A DNA stretch of 64,000 nucleotides from Bryobacteraceae bacterium (GTDB lineage Bacteria > Acidobacteriota > Terriglobia > Bryobacterales > Bryobacteraceae): contig CANGYQ010000003.1 in NCBI GenBank assembly GCA_947458745.1, positions 186,001-250,000 of the forward strand. The letters run 5' to 3'. This document shows, one piece after another, positions 27,901 through 36,168 of this stretch. Both the position numbers and the translations under genes were made by a program. Position 1 is the stretch's first letter. The number at the start of each line of letters is the position of its first letter. The notes beneath the pieces were generated by a model. The model saw only the letters and a program-made list of their open reading frames with translations. It had not been told where the DNA came from and made no database searches.

Positions 27901-28446
27901 CGGGCCGTCATCAGCTACATCTATGATTTGCCTTTCGGCAAGGGCAAGTCTTTGCTGGGTAGCGCCAGCCCGGCGCTTGACCGCTTGGTGGGCGGCTGGG
28001 GCATCAATGGTGTCACGACGTTCCAGAGCGGCAATCCGCTGAACCTCAGCATGGCCGTCAACACCACCAACTCCTTCGGCGGCGGCCAGCGGCCCAACTC
28101 GACCGGCAAAAACGCGAACCTGGAGGGCAGTGCGCAGAGCCGCCTGAACCGGTGGTTCGACACGTCGGCCTTTACGGCACCGGCGGCGTTTACCTTTGGC
28201 AATGTCGCCCGCTCGCTCACCGACGTCCGCTCGGCGGGGATCGCCAACTACGACTTCACCATCTTCAAGAACACGCAGATCAACGAACGGTTCGGCTTGC
28301 AATTCCGCACCGAAGTCTTTAACTTGTTCAACCGTGTTCAGTTCAACTATCCGGGCACGCAGATGGGTAACCCGCAGTTTGGCGTGGTCAGCGGACAGTA
28401 CAACAATCCGCGGCTAGTGCAGTTCGCGCTGCGGCTAAACTTCTAG
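24964..28446 (+). CDS. TonB-dependent receptor, Oar-like, with carboxypeptidase-regulatory N-domain
   Basis: 1160 residues with a signal peptide (LVLSLAVALSVWS, cleavage near residue 20). A carboxypeptidase-regulatory beta-sandwich (about 22-105: FYGTIVGTVNDTSGSAMPQA and following) precedes the plug domain (about 120-240; NGRNVFSLVALVPGV). A large outer-membrane barrel follows, ending LVQFALRLNF with the terminal Phe typical of barrel proteins. Acidobacteria have many such receptors, which import or bind large substrates such as oligosaccharides or peptides. It sits between the lyase operon and a CRTAC1/TPR pair; only four bases separate it from the CRTAC1 gene. The substrate is unknown, but the context suggests a glycan. 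Confidence 0.93.
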   Translation: MINTLRALVLSLAVALSVWSQTFYGTIVGTVNDTSGSAMPQANITLINQGTAERRTAKTDAAGGYQFVNLVPGQYRLEVENTGFRRFVRDPITVEVSTTVRIDVSMQVGDVTQTVEVSEQTPLLQTENASLGQVVEQRKVLEMPLNGRNVFSLVALVPGVVPGGQSGSTPTGTNPFAWANFQIGGGQANQSASYIDGAPVNSSYVNHTTLVPTQDAVQEFKVQTNSLGPEFGRFAGGVINLTTKSGTNSFHGSAYEFFRNRSLNANTFFNNRAGVQRPAFSQNQYGANIGGPIVKDKTFFFGSYEGFRLRQGQSYVFSVPTDPMRGGDFSDFRNASGAVIPVFDPLSTCGRLGNAACATNATGGEVISRVPFPNNRIPDNRIDRAARSMTGLWGRANGPGLPFTAVNNFTSNASVGGDNDQYNTRVDHNYSEKQRMFARYTFWKNLNLPIDPYGTKTCVDRCTETMNTNQAVLGDTITLNPSTFLDIRLSFTRFSYDRVALTAGYDLTGLGWPAALNNQVAVRVQPIPIVTGYNGVFATSGTGSTIVARNDIFSIMPGMTKISGRHTFKFGGEARRLTHNYYQQNNPSGSFNFDPLMTSTNPLAAAGTGNGFASFLLGMGSGGGLTHNNFVAGQMLYSGYYFGDQWQIGSKLTLNYGVRLEMMGPWSERFDRLVVLLPNADNALSGRGGLQFKGRLGLVNSADSPSRNNAQRRFLTVPRLGLAYRMNNKTVIRSGYGLFYLPNDVAFNSAPNIDIANAYTTPYLGTVDGSITPADRLSNPFPNGIIQAPGRSANIQQLFYGQGVSAPLYNDPRANMQQWNFDIQRELPGGAALDVAYAGSKGTHLPGPNQAMNQLPDQFLSQGAALQQQVPNPFFGQVQLGALAQPTVARGQLLRPYPQYTGFNIVSPMNRNSIYHSAQVKLEKRFARGASLLVSYTFAKLISDTDTLTSWLEPGGGMAVQNFNNLRAERSVALYDVPQRAVISYIYDLPFGKGKSLLGSASPALDRLVGGWGINGVTTFQSGNPLNLSMAVNTTNSFGGGQRPNSTGKNANLEGSAQSRLNRWFDTSAFTAPAAFTFGNVARSLTDVRSAGIANYDFTIFKNTQINERFGLQFRTEVFNLFNRVQFNYPGTQMGNPQFGVVSGQYNNPRLVQFALRLNF

Positions 28447-28449
28447 GGA

Positions 28450-30108
28450 GTGTCCGCGCGGCTGAATTGCGTTCTTGGAATCGTGGGGCTCTGCGGCCTG
28501 GGCTTCGGCCTGGCGCAGAGCCCCTTTCTCATGTCGCCCGCGGGGCTCGACTTTGTCCACCGCCACTCTCCGACTACGCAGAAGTATCTGGTGGAGACGA
28601 TGGGCGGCGGCGTGGCGCTGCTCGACTACAACCAGGACAGGCTGCTGGATATCTTTCTGGTGAACGGCGGCCGGATCAATGATCCGGTGAAGCTGCCGGC
28701 CGACTTCGGCCGCGAGCTTCCGGCCTACTGGAACCGGCTCTACCGGCAGAATGCCGACCACTCCTTCACCGATGTCACCGCCGCCGCGGGCTTGAGTGGC
28801 GGGCCCAACAGCTACGGCATGGGCGTCGCGGTGGGCGACTTTGACAATGACGGCTTCCCGGATCTCTACGTCACCGGCTACGGGTCCAATGCCCTTTATC
28901 GCAACAACGGCCGCGGAGGTTTTGCCGATGTGACTGCCGCCGCCGGTGTCGCCGCTCGTGGCTGGTCGGCTTCCGCTGGTTTCTTTGACTATGACCGTGA
29001 CGGCCGCCTGGACCTGTTCGTCACGCGTTACCTGGATTGGAGCATCGACCGCAACATCCTTTGCGGCACGCCGTTCAACGCCTACTGCCGGCCGGACAAG
29101 TTTCCTCCGGTGGCCAATGTTCTCTATCGCAACGAAGGCGGGGGGCGCTTCCGTGACGTTAGTGGGCCGGCGGGCATTGCCGCCATCAAGGGCAAAGCGC
29201 TGGGCGTGGCCTTCAATGATTACGATGCCGACGGCTTTCCGGACATCTTTGTGGCCAATGATGGCATGGAGCAGTACCTGTTCCACAACGAAGGCGGGCA
29301 GCGGTTCAAGGAAGTGGCGACGGAGGCGGGCGTGGCCTTCTCTGATGACGGACGCACGTATGCCGGGATGGGCGTGGCGTTTGCCGACTATGACCGCGAT
29401 GGCCGCCCCGATGTGCTGGTGACGAACCTGGCGCTGGAGAAGTACGCGCTCTACCGCAACGAAGGCGGTGGCCGGTTCCGCTACACCAGCCTGACAACGG
29501 GCTTGGCGGCGCTGACGGCGCGCAGTTCCGGGTGGGGTGTCGCGCTGGAAGACTTTGACAACGACGGCTGGCGTGACGTGTTGGTGGCGCAAAGCCACGT
29601 GCTTGATAACGTCGCCAAGGTCAATTCCGGGCTCCGTTATCTGGAGCCGCCATTGCTGTTGCGCGGCACCGGGGGCCGGTTCCAGCCGGTGGTGATCACC
29701 GATCAGGTGATGGCGGGCCGGGGGCTAGCCGTGGGGGATCTGGATAACGATGGCGTGCTGGAGGCGGTGGTGTCGGTATTGGGTGACCGGCCCGTGGTGA
29801 TCAACGGTGCTCCGCTGATTCCTGCTGGGTCCGATGCAAACTGGTTGACGGTGAAGCTGACCGGAACTTCCAGCAATCGCGATGGGCTGGGGGCGACGGT
29901 TCGCGTAGGCGATCAGGTGAGCTATGTGACGACGTCGGGCAGCTATCTTTCGGCTTCTGACCGTCGCGTCCATTTTGGCTTCGGCCGCGGCTTAGGATCA
30001 AAAGGGGAGCAAGAGGTGACGGTCGAGATCAACTGGCCCAGCGGCAAGAAACAGATCCTGGAACACGTCCCGGTGAACCGTCTGTTGGACGTGAAGGAGC
30101 CGCAATGA
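28450..30108 (+). CDS. CRTAC1-family protein (FG-GAP/VCBS repeats with ASPIC/UnbV domain)
   Basis: 552 residues starting at GTG 28450 with a signal peptide (cleavage near GLAQ-SP). At least six calcium-binding beta-propeller repeats of type D-x-D-x-D-G-x-x-D-hydrophobic are visible: FDNDGFPDLYV, YDRDGRLDLFV, YDADGFPDIFV, YDRDGRPDVLV, FDNDGWRDVLV and LDNDGVLEAVV. The C-terminal ASPIC/UnbV domain (about 465-550) reads GLGATVRVG, GSYLSASDRRVHFGFG and VEINWPSGKKQ. In Acidobacteria these proteins are often encoded beside TonB receptors and TPR proteins, as here, and are probably extracellular binding partners. It overlaps the TPR gene by four bases (ATGA). Confidence 0.93.
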   Translation: MSARLNCVLGIVGLCGLGFGLAQSPFLMSPAGLDFVHRHSPTTQKYLVETMGGGVALLDYNQDRLLDIFLVNGGRINDPVKLPADFGRELPAYWNRLYRQNADHSFTDVTAAAGLSGGPNSYGMGVAVGDFDNDGFPDLYVTGYGSNALYRNNGRGGFADVTAAAGVAARGWSASAGFFDYDRDGRLDLFVTRYLDWSIDRNILCGTPFNAYCRPDKFPPVANVLYRNEGGGRFRDVSGPAGIAAIKGKALGVAFNDYDADGFPDIFVANDGMEQYLFHNEGGQRFKEVATEAGVAFSDDGRTYAGMGVAFADYDRDGRPDVLVTNLALEKYALYRNEGGGRFRYTSLTTGLAALTARSSGWGVALEDFDNDGWRDVLVAQSHVLDNVAKVNSGLRYLEPPLLLRGTGGRFQPVVITDQVMAGRGLAVGDLDNDGVLEAVVSVLGDRPVVINGAPLIPAGSDANWLTVKLTGTSSNRDGLGATVRVGDQVSYVTTSGSYLSASDRRVHFGFGRGLGSKGEQEVTVEINWPSGKKQILEHVPVNRLLDVKEPQ

Positions 30109-31148
30109 TCCTGGTTTGCCTCCTGCTGCTGGCGCAGGTATCTCCGGAGTTGACGCAGCACGTCAACGCTGGTTTACGTGCTAAGCAAGCTGGCGATCTG
30201 CCCACCGCCATCCGGGAGTTTCAGAAGGTGGTAGAACTGGCCCCGGCGCTGGCGGCCGCGCACGTCAATCTCGGGGCGGTCTACTACGAAGCGCGGGACT
30301 ACGGCCGGGCGATCCCAGCCTTGCGCAAAGGGCTGGAACTGAACCCGGCACTGCCGGGAGCCCAGGGCATGCTGGGTGCGGCACTGTTGGCGCGGGGCTT
30401 TGCGGCGGAGGCGATTGCGCATCTGGAAAAGGGCCAATCGGTTGACCTGCTGGGTGTCGCCCTGCTGGAAGTGGGCCGTGACCGGGAGGCGCTGGACCGG
30501 CTGGAGGCATCGCTGCAAACCCGCCCCAATGATCCGGATCTGCTTTACTACCTGGGCCGGGCCCACGCGCGGCTGGCGCAGCAGGTGACGGACCGGCTGT
30601 CGGCCGAGTTTCCCACCGCAGCCCGGACGGTCCAGTTGCGGGGCGAAGCGCGGACCGCGGCGGGCGATCACACGGGGGCGGCGCGCGAGTTTCAAGCGGC
30701 GCTGAAGCTGCGCCCGGACTTGCATGGTGTTCATCTGGCGCTGGGCGAAATCTACTTGAGCGCGGGCGACTATCCGGCCGCCGAAAAGGAGTTTCGGGCG
30801 GAGACTGAACTGGCGCCGGGTTCCGCGGTGGCGGCGTATCAGTTGGGTGCTGTGTTGCTGAACCTGGGTGACCCGGACCGCGCGGTGAAGGAACTGGAGC
30901 GGGCGGAAGTGCTGAAGCCCGGCATGCCGGAAGCTCTGCTGGCGCTGGGGCGGGCGCAAGTGGCCACGGGTGCCAGCGGCGCGGCCGAGAAGAACTTTCT
31001 CCGCGTGATCGAGCAGGAGAAGAAAAGCCGGTTGACCGAAGCGGCTCACTTTCAGCTGGCACAGCTTTACCGCCAAATGGGACGAACTGCCGATGCGGAC
31101 CGGCACCAGGCCGCCTTCCAGGCATTACGTGCGGCGCATAAGCCGTAG
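30105..31148 (+). CDS. Exported tetratricopeptide-repeat protein
   Basis: 347 residues. A short N-terminal hydrophobic segment (MILVCLLLLAQVS) suggests export or lipid anchoring, although no Cys lipobox is seen. Tandem TPR units run from about residue 20 to 340, with the canonical W/L-x-x-L/I/Y-G-x-x-A-P pattern, for example GDLPTAIREFQKVVELAPAL, ARDYGRAIPALRKGLELNPA and GDYPAAEKEFRAETELAPGS. It is a probable protein-interaction scaffold for the co-transcribed receptor/CRTAC1 proteins (ATGA overlap with the preceding gene). After it, a 115-base gap without a clear terminator leads to the hydrolase gene. Confidence 0.9.
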   Translation: MILVCLLLLAQVSPELTQHVNAGLRAKQAGDLPTAIREFQKVVELAPALAAAHVNLGAVYYEARDYGRAIPALRKGLELNPALPGAQGMLGAALLARGFAAEAIAHLEKGQSVDLLGVALLEVGRDREALDRLEASLQTRPNDPDLLYYLGRAHARLAQQVTDRLSAEFPTAARTVQLRGEARTAAGDHTGAAREFQAALKLRPDLHGVHLALGEIYLSAGDYPAAEKEFRAETELAPGSAVAAYQLGAVLLNLGDPDRAVKELERAEVLKPGMPEALLALGRAQVATGASGAAEKNFLRVIEQEKKSRLTEAAHFQLAQLYRQMGRTADADRHQAAFQALRAAHKP

Positions 31149-31263
31149 TCATGCTCAGCTTACCTTGCGCGGCAACTCCCAATCAGATTCTTGACCTTCA
31201 TTCTTATCGTGCCGGGTATGAACCCAGTTCCACCGAGTCGGGGCAACAGGGTATGCTCCTTGC

Positions 31264-33345
31264 ATGCGGAACTCCGTTTGGCTTTTCATGGCCACGTTTG
31301 GCTTTGCCCAAGCGGCTGACCTGACCGTTGGGGGTGACTACCCGAAGCAGTTTGAACGCTGGCTGACCCAGCAAGCGGAGAAGCACTGGGACCAGCGCGA
31401 GCGGACGGTGGCCGCGTTGTCGAGCGCGGCGCAGATCAAGGCGCGGCAGGAGTATGTACGCCGTACTGCCCGCGAGTTGATCGGCGGCCTGCCCGAAGGG
31501 AAGACGCCGCTGAATGCACGGGTGACGGGAGTCGCTCCCCTGCTGGGCGACGGCTACCGGGTGGAGAACGTCATCTTTGAGAGCCTGCCGGGCCTTCAGG
31601 TGACGGCCAACCTCTACCTGCCCACCCGCGGCCCCAAGCCCTATCCGGCGGTGCTGGGCGTGGCGGGGCATTCGATGAATGGCAAGGCGTCTTCCACCTA
31701 CCAGACCGCCTTCATCGGCTTCGCCCAACGCGGCATCGCGGTGCTGGCCTATGACCCGCCGGGGCAGGGTGAGCGGCTGGAGTTCCTCGATCCCGTCAGT
31801 GGCAAGTCTCGCGCCGGGATTGGTGTGCCGGAACATCAGATGGCGGGGTTGCAGTGCCTGCTTACCGGAACCAGCATTGCGCGCTATGAGATCCACGATG
31901 GCATCCGTGCCTTCGACTATCTGCTCACCCGCCCGGAGATCGACCCCAAGCGCATTGCGGTGGCGGGCAATTCCGGTGGCGGCACGCAGGCGGCCTATCT
32001 GGCGGTGCTGGAGCCGCGGCTGGCCGGGGTGGTTTCTTCCTGCTACATGACGCGGTGGCGGGAACTGTGGGCGGGTCCGGGTCCGCAGGATGCGGAGCAG
32101 GTGTGGCCGGAGTTCATCTCGCGCGGCCTTGATTTTGGCGACTTCGCGCTGGCTGCCGCGCCTCGGCCCTTTCTGATGACCACCGCCATCCGCGACTACT
32201 TCCCGATTGACGGTGCCCGCACCACGTTCAAACAAACCCAGCGCCTGTTTGACCTGCTGGCCGGGGGCGAGAAGATGGGCTACTTCGAGTTTGACGATAC
32301 GCACGGCTGGTCCAAGCCACGGCGTCAGGCGGCGAATCGGTGGCTGGAAAAGTGGCTGCTGGGGAAGGACTCCGATGGCGCGGAAGGCGAGATTCTCACC
32401 CTGGAGGAGAGCAAGCTCTACGCGACATCGACGGGCCAAGTGGCCACCTCCGGCGGTACCGAGACGGTGCAATCGCTGAACCGGAAGCTGGCGGCGGAGC
32501 TGAAGGCCGCGCGTGAGAAGCGCGCCGAGCCGTTGACGGTGGCTCGCATCAAGCAGGTGATCGGCTACCAGGAGCCTCCCGCAGGCCCGCCGCCGGCAGT
32601 GTCGCGCGGAACGGTGTCGCGCGATGGCTATCAGGTGGAGAAGCTGGAGCTGACGGTGGAGGGCGGTGTGACCATTCCGGCACTGCTCTACTTCCAAACG
32701 CTGGCGGAGCCTCCAGCGCGGGCTTGGGTCTATGCGTCAGGTGCGGGCAAGGCGGGCGATGCTGATATTGCGGAACTGGTCCGCACGGGCCACGTGGTGC
32801 TAGCGGTCGAGCCGCGCGGCTCGGGCGAAGGCTACCGGGCGAGCGGGGTGGGCGGCTATAGCGGGGCTTACCAATTGGCGGCGCGCACGTGGCTGCTGGG
32901 GCGCAATCTGTTGGAGATGCAGGCGGCGGACCTGGTGCTGGCGAACCGTTACTTGCGCTCCCGCATTGGGGACCGGCGGATCGGCCTGCTGGCCAAGGGT
33001 TCGCTAGGCCCGGCGGCCAGCTTCGCGGCCGCTCTCGACCCCGGCTTCGGACAATTGGTGGTGGAGCGGGGCGTCCTCTCCTACGGTGCCATCGTCAACG
33101 CTGCGGTGCACGAGAATCAGACCAGCGCCGTAGTGCCCGGCATCTTGAAACAGTTCGATCTGCCGGATGTATTGCGGACGCTGGCCCCACGCCGGGTGAC
33201 GTTGGTGTCTCCGGTGACGCCGAATCAATTATCCCCAGGGTTGATGGACTCAGTGGGCGAAGTGGCCACCGGCCCGGCGCGGGCGAGCGTGGTGTTCCGC
33301 GGCGAAGCCTGGACGTTGCGTCGGACCGTGCCGGAGATGTTCTAG
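31264..33345 (+). CDS. Secreted double alpha/beta hydrolase (acetyl xylan esterase/abhydrolase_7-like)
   Basis: 693 residues with a signal peptide (FMATFGFAQA). The N-terminal hydrolase domain (about 60-390) has the oxyanion-region GVAGHSMNGKAS, a YDPPGQGER block and the nucleophile elbow GNSGG with Ser237; a late DDTHGW may provide the catalytic His. The C-terminal half (about 450-690) repeats the fold (EPRGSGEGYRASGVGGYSGA and following), but its elbow reads LLAKGSLGP, so the GxSxG geometry is lost and this copy looks catalytically dead. The protein is probably a carbohydrate esterase or deacetylase, in keeping with the lyase and TonB receptor upstream, but the substrate is not determined. 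Confidence 0.8.
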   Translation: MRNSVWLFMATFGFAQAADLTVGGDYPKQFERWLTQQAEKHWDQRERTVAALSSAAQIKARQEYVRRTARELIGGLPEGKTPLNARVTGVAPLLGDGYRVENVIFESLPGLQVTANLYLPTRGPKPYPAVLGVAGHSMNGKASSTYQTAFIGFAQRGIAVLAYDPPGQGERLEFLDPVSGKSRAGIGVPEHQMAGLQCLLTGTSIARYEIHDGIRAFDYLLTRPEIDPKRIAVAGNSGGGTQAAYLAVLEPRLAGVVSSCYMTRWRELWAGPGPQDAEQVWPEFISRGLDFGDFALAAAPRPFLMTTAIRDYFPIDGARTTFKQTQRLFDLLAGGEKMGYFEFDDTHGWSKPRRQAANRWLEKWLLGKDSDGAEGEILTLEESKLYATSTGQVATSGGTETVQSLNRKLAAELKAAREKRAEPLTVARIKQVIGYQEPPAGPPPAVSRGTVSRDGYQVEKLELTVEGGVTIPALLYFQTLAEPPARAWVYASGAGKAGDADIAELVRTGHVVLAVEPRGSGEGYRASGVGGYSGAYQLAARTWLLGRNLLEMQAADLVLANRYLRSRIGDRRIGLLAKGSLGPAASFAAALDPGFGQLVVERGVLSYGAIVNAAVHENQTSAVVPGILKQFDLPDVLRTLAPRRVTLVSPVTPNQLSPGLMDSVGEVATGPARASVVFRGEAWTLRRTVPEMF

Positions 33346-33366
33346 CGGAGAAGTTCGGCTGCCGGG

Positions 33367-33510
33367 CTACCGGCGGCGACGGGTCCAGCAGAGGAGCCCT
33401 ACAACGGCACCGACCACCGCCGCGGTTGCCGGTTCCGGAACAGCCGATGACGGATTGCTGACGGAAAAGACCAAGCTGTCCGGCAGCGTAATCTTGTCGC
33501 CCTCATTCAT
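33367..33510 (-). pseudogene. C-terminal fragment of a PEP-CTERM protein gene
   Basis: Minus-strand frame of 47 residues ending in a textbook PEP-CTERM sorting tail: SSAVPEPATAAVVGAVVGLL followed by CWTRRRR and a stop. This is the motif, transmembrane helix and basic cluster recognised by exosortase. Only a short piece of the preceding domain remains (GDKITLPDSLVFSVSNP). The rest of the gene is missing: upstream lies an STT3-like fragment on the opposite strand. The ATG at 33510 is probably just an internal Met. Confidence 0.7.
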
Positions 33511-34787
33511 ATGGAGTATAGCCTGGCTGTGCTGGCGGGCGGTCTGGTGATGCTGTCCTTGATCCGGGTGGCGGGATGGCGCTGGACGTTGGGTGTTGTG
33601 GCTGCTGGGGCCGGGATGGCCGTGTGGCTGAAGCCGGAACTGGCCGGCATTCTCAACTTCATCACTTCGCCCTCGAATTCGACTGGCGTAGCTGAATTGA
33701 GGCCGCTGGTTTATCGGAGCGGCCGGTGGACACTGGTGCCTTACTTCCAGCAGTTGGGGTGGTGGGCCTGGTGATGATTCCTGCCCTGGGTTTGCTGGCC
33801 CGGCGGCTGGTGGGTTCCACTGGAAGCGGATGCCGTCTGCTGTGGGGTTGGGCGATCGTATTTCTGGTGTTGGCGGCCGGGCAGGAACGCATCACTCAGT
33901 ATTCACTGCTGGGGGCCATTCCGCTGGGCGCGGGTCTGGTGGCTTGGCTGGTGGACCGGCTGCGGCCCGCGCTGCGGCCGTTCGCGGTGACGGTGGCGGT
34001 ACTGCTGCTGGTGGGCCCGAGCGCAGTTTTCTACCCGCAACTGCTGGGCCCGGATTCCGGTGTGCCCGAGGCTTGGCGGGAGGCGCTGGCCTGGGTGCGG
34101 ACCCAGACGCCGGACCCCGCCGCGCAGCCCTACGGCATTCTCAACTGGTGGGGCAGCGGCTATTGGATCACGGCCCTGGCGCATCGCCAGCCGCTCAGTA
34201 ACCCCACCCAAGCCGGAGCGGAGGACGCGGCTTGGTTGCTGCTGAGTGAGGATCCGGCCATTGCCGCCACCATGGCGAAGCAAGGGCTACGGTACGCCAT
34301 GGTCAGCTCGGAACTGCTGCTGCTACCCAGCGAACAGGGGGCTACTGGGGCCTTCACCAGTGTGGTCGGCGGGGCGGGGCAGAACATCAGCAACTACATC
34401 CAGACGTTCTATCGCGCCGTGCCCGACGGCTCACTCCGACCCGAAGTGCGCTTTATGCCCGCCTACTTCCGGACGCTGATTGCCCGGCTGGGCTTGAGCG
34501 GCCCTTGGCGGCATGCCGGCTCGGCCTCGGTGCAGGCGCTGGCCTATGTCCGCAAGCAGCGCCAGGGCCACACCTACAAAGAGATCGCGGCCGAGTTTGC
34601 CGGGACGCCAGAGCAGGCGGATCTCTTCATCGCCCAACAGCAGGCCCTGGGGAACGACGCTTCGCGCGTCAGCGACAATCCAGCCGTTCCCTGTATCCCG
34701 GTGGAGCTGCCGACGGGGATCCGGCAAGTGTTCCCGGAAGCCTCACGCCTGGCCCCGGAGACCCTGGTGTTCGCCATCATCCCCTAG
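33511..34787 (+). pseudogene. Truncated and frameshifted STT3-like membrane glycosyltransferase
   Basis: The first frame (33511-33774, MEYSLAVLAGG onward) encodes two hydrophobic helices and LVPYFQQLGWWAW before a stop. Near 33755-33770, in a G/T-rich run, the sequence moves to a second frame that continues to 34787 (GVVGLVMIPALGLLARRLV and onward), with several more helices. A soluble part then has REALAWVRTQTP, WWGSGYWITALAHRQPLSNPT and LRYAMVSSELLL. This resembles the C-terminal half of STT3/AglB oligosaccharyltransferases, where the motif is WWDYGYWI with a downstream R and N. The N-terminal half with the catalytic DxD loops is absent, so the gene is not functional as read. Confidence 0.7.
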
Positions 34788-34815
34788 CCAAATTGGCGGC
34801 GGGAAGGGGAAGGCG

Positions 34816-34860
34816 GTATCACTAGCGGGCCAGGTGTTTAGACTTGGCTACCAGTGATAC
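34816..34860. repeat. Imperfect long inverted repeat between convergent genes
   Basis: GTATCACT at 34816-34823 is perfectly repeated in inverted form as AGTGATAC at 34853-34860. Inside it, GCCAGG and CTTGGC can pair with one G-T wobble around an eight-base loop, so the 45 bases can fold as one interrupted hairpin. It lies between the convergent STT3-like fragment and the sialidase-like gene. No T-tract follows on either side, so it is not a typical intrinsic terminator. Confidence 0.5.
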
Positions 34861-34901
34861 TTCGACGCCCATCAGGTACCCGAACACGTGCTGCGGCCCG
34901 G

Positions 34902-36143
34902 TTAGCGCATCCTGCCGCGGAGCAACATCGCCCGTGGGCCCTTTTCTCCCACCGTTTCGGTCCAGCCTAGAAAGATGCGGCCAGACATTCCGAGGGCGAG
35001 CGATGGCGTAGAGACTGAGCCTTCCCCCGGCATGCCGGCCTTCACCAAGCTGGACAGCGTTCCGCCGGGCAGCAGCTCGCGGAAATAGATGCTGCTTTTG
35101 CCCCAGGACTCTTTCTCCTTCGGGTCGCGCGCCTTGAAAGCCACTGCCAGGCGGTTCTCGTAGGCCGCGACGAAGGGATAAGAGGGGTCAACCGTGCCAT
35201 CGGAGAAGGATTGGCGCGGGGAGAATTCCGTCCCGTTGGTTGTGGACGAGAAGTAGATGCCCGGCTTGCCGTTGGCTTCCGAGAACCAGACCACATACAG
35301 CTTGTCGCCGACGGTGGCCAGGCTGGCTCCGACATGCGGACACCCTTTGATCTTCCAGCCGTCCCGGTTCACCAGCACGCCCTTGGTCCAGGTTTCACCC
35401 TTGTCTGCCGAAGACGCGGTATAGATGTCCCGCAGGTCCCCATTATCGACGCCACGCCAAGTAGTCACGACCCGGCCGCCGGTAAACCCGAACCCCACGC
35501 GGCAGCATGGACAAACGTCCCGAGCGATCCGCACGTTCTTTGACCAGGTCTTGCCGCCGTCGGTTGAACGCGTCAGATAGACGGACGCCGCGCCAGCGGT
35601 ATAATCGCCGGTCTTGGCCTCGTCCTTGTCGCGCATGTCCAGCCAGGCCGCGTAGAGCGTGCCGTCTGGGCCAACGCCCGCGCCCTGAAATCCGTGCGAG
35701 TTGGGCGCCGGATCATCGTCCAGCGTGACGGCTGGTGACCAGGTGGTCATCATGGCGCCGGCGCGCGAGAAGCGAACGTGGCTGCCGCCTTTGGAGTCTC
35801 GCGCGTTCCAGAAAGCGTACAACGTCATTTCATCCGGTGAAAAGAACAGCTGCGCGGAATTCTCGCCATGGTCCGACACTTCGCCGGGAACGTTGTTGAT
35901 TCTCTGGGGCTCGGTCCAGGATTCGCCGAGGTCATTTGATGAGACGTAGTGCAGGTCGGCGCCCCGCTCACCAGGCGCGGCGTAGATGGCCACCAGCCCC
36001 TGGGCCCGGCGGGAAATCACCTTCAGGCTCTTGGCGGGTTTGCCGCCATTGAGAGCTTGGGCCTGTTTCTCAAAGCTCACCTGAGGCGCCGTCGCGGCGC
36101 CGAGCGACAGCAGTGCCGCTAATGCAACGTAAATTGGTTTCAT
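34902..36143 (-). CDS. Secreted sialidase-like BNR-repeat protein
   Basis: 413 residues with a signal peptide (ALAALLSLGAATA) after an AAGGAGA ribosome binding site. It is a probable six-bladed propeller with Asp-box-type turns: S-N-D-L-G-E-S-W (about 68-75), STDGGKTW (about 188-195), SADKGETW (about 245-252) and a weaker STTNGTEF (about 305). A CPCCR cysteine cluster (about 210) sits between blades. Sialidase catalytic residues such as the Arg triad cannot be confirmed by eye, so binding or exo-glycosidase activity are both possible. It is immediately downstream of the second TonB receptor (26 bases), suggesting co-transcription. Confidence 0.82.
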   Translation of the reverse strand: MKPIYVALAALLSLGAATAPQVSFEKQAQALNGGKPAKSLKVISRRAQGLVAIYAAPGERGADLHYVSSNDLGESWTEPQRINNVPGEVSDHGENSAQLFFSPDEMTLYAFWNARDSKGGSHVRFSRAGAMMTTWSPAVTLDDDPAPNSHGFQGAGVGPDGTLYAAWLDMRDKDEAKTGDYTAGAASVYLTRSTDGGKTWSKNVRIARDVCPCCRVGFGFTGGRVVTTWRGVDNGDLRDIYTASSADKGETWTKGVLVNRDGWKIKGCPHVGASLATVGDKLYVVWFSEANGKPGIYFSSTTNGTEFSPRQSFSDGTVDPSYPFVAAYENRLAVAFKARDPKEKESWGKSSIYFRELLPGGTLSSLVKAGMPGEGSVSTPSLALGMSGRIFLGWTETVGEKGPRAMLLRGRMR

Positions 36144-36168
36144 TGGTTCTCCTTGTTTGAACTTAATT

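Noticed and set aside
34816-34860. Inverted repeat as an intrinsic terminator
   Set aside because: There is a long interrupted stem and no T-tract on either strand; kept only as a repeat.
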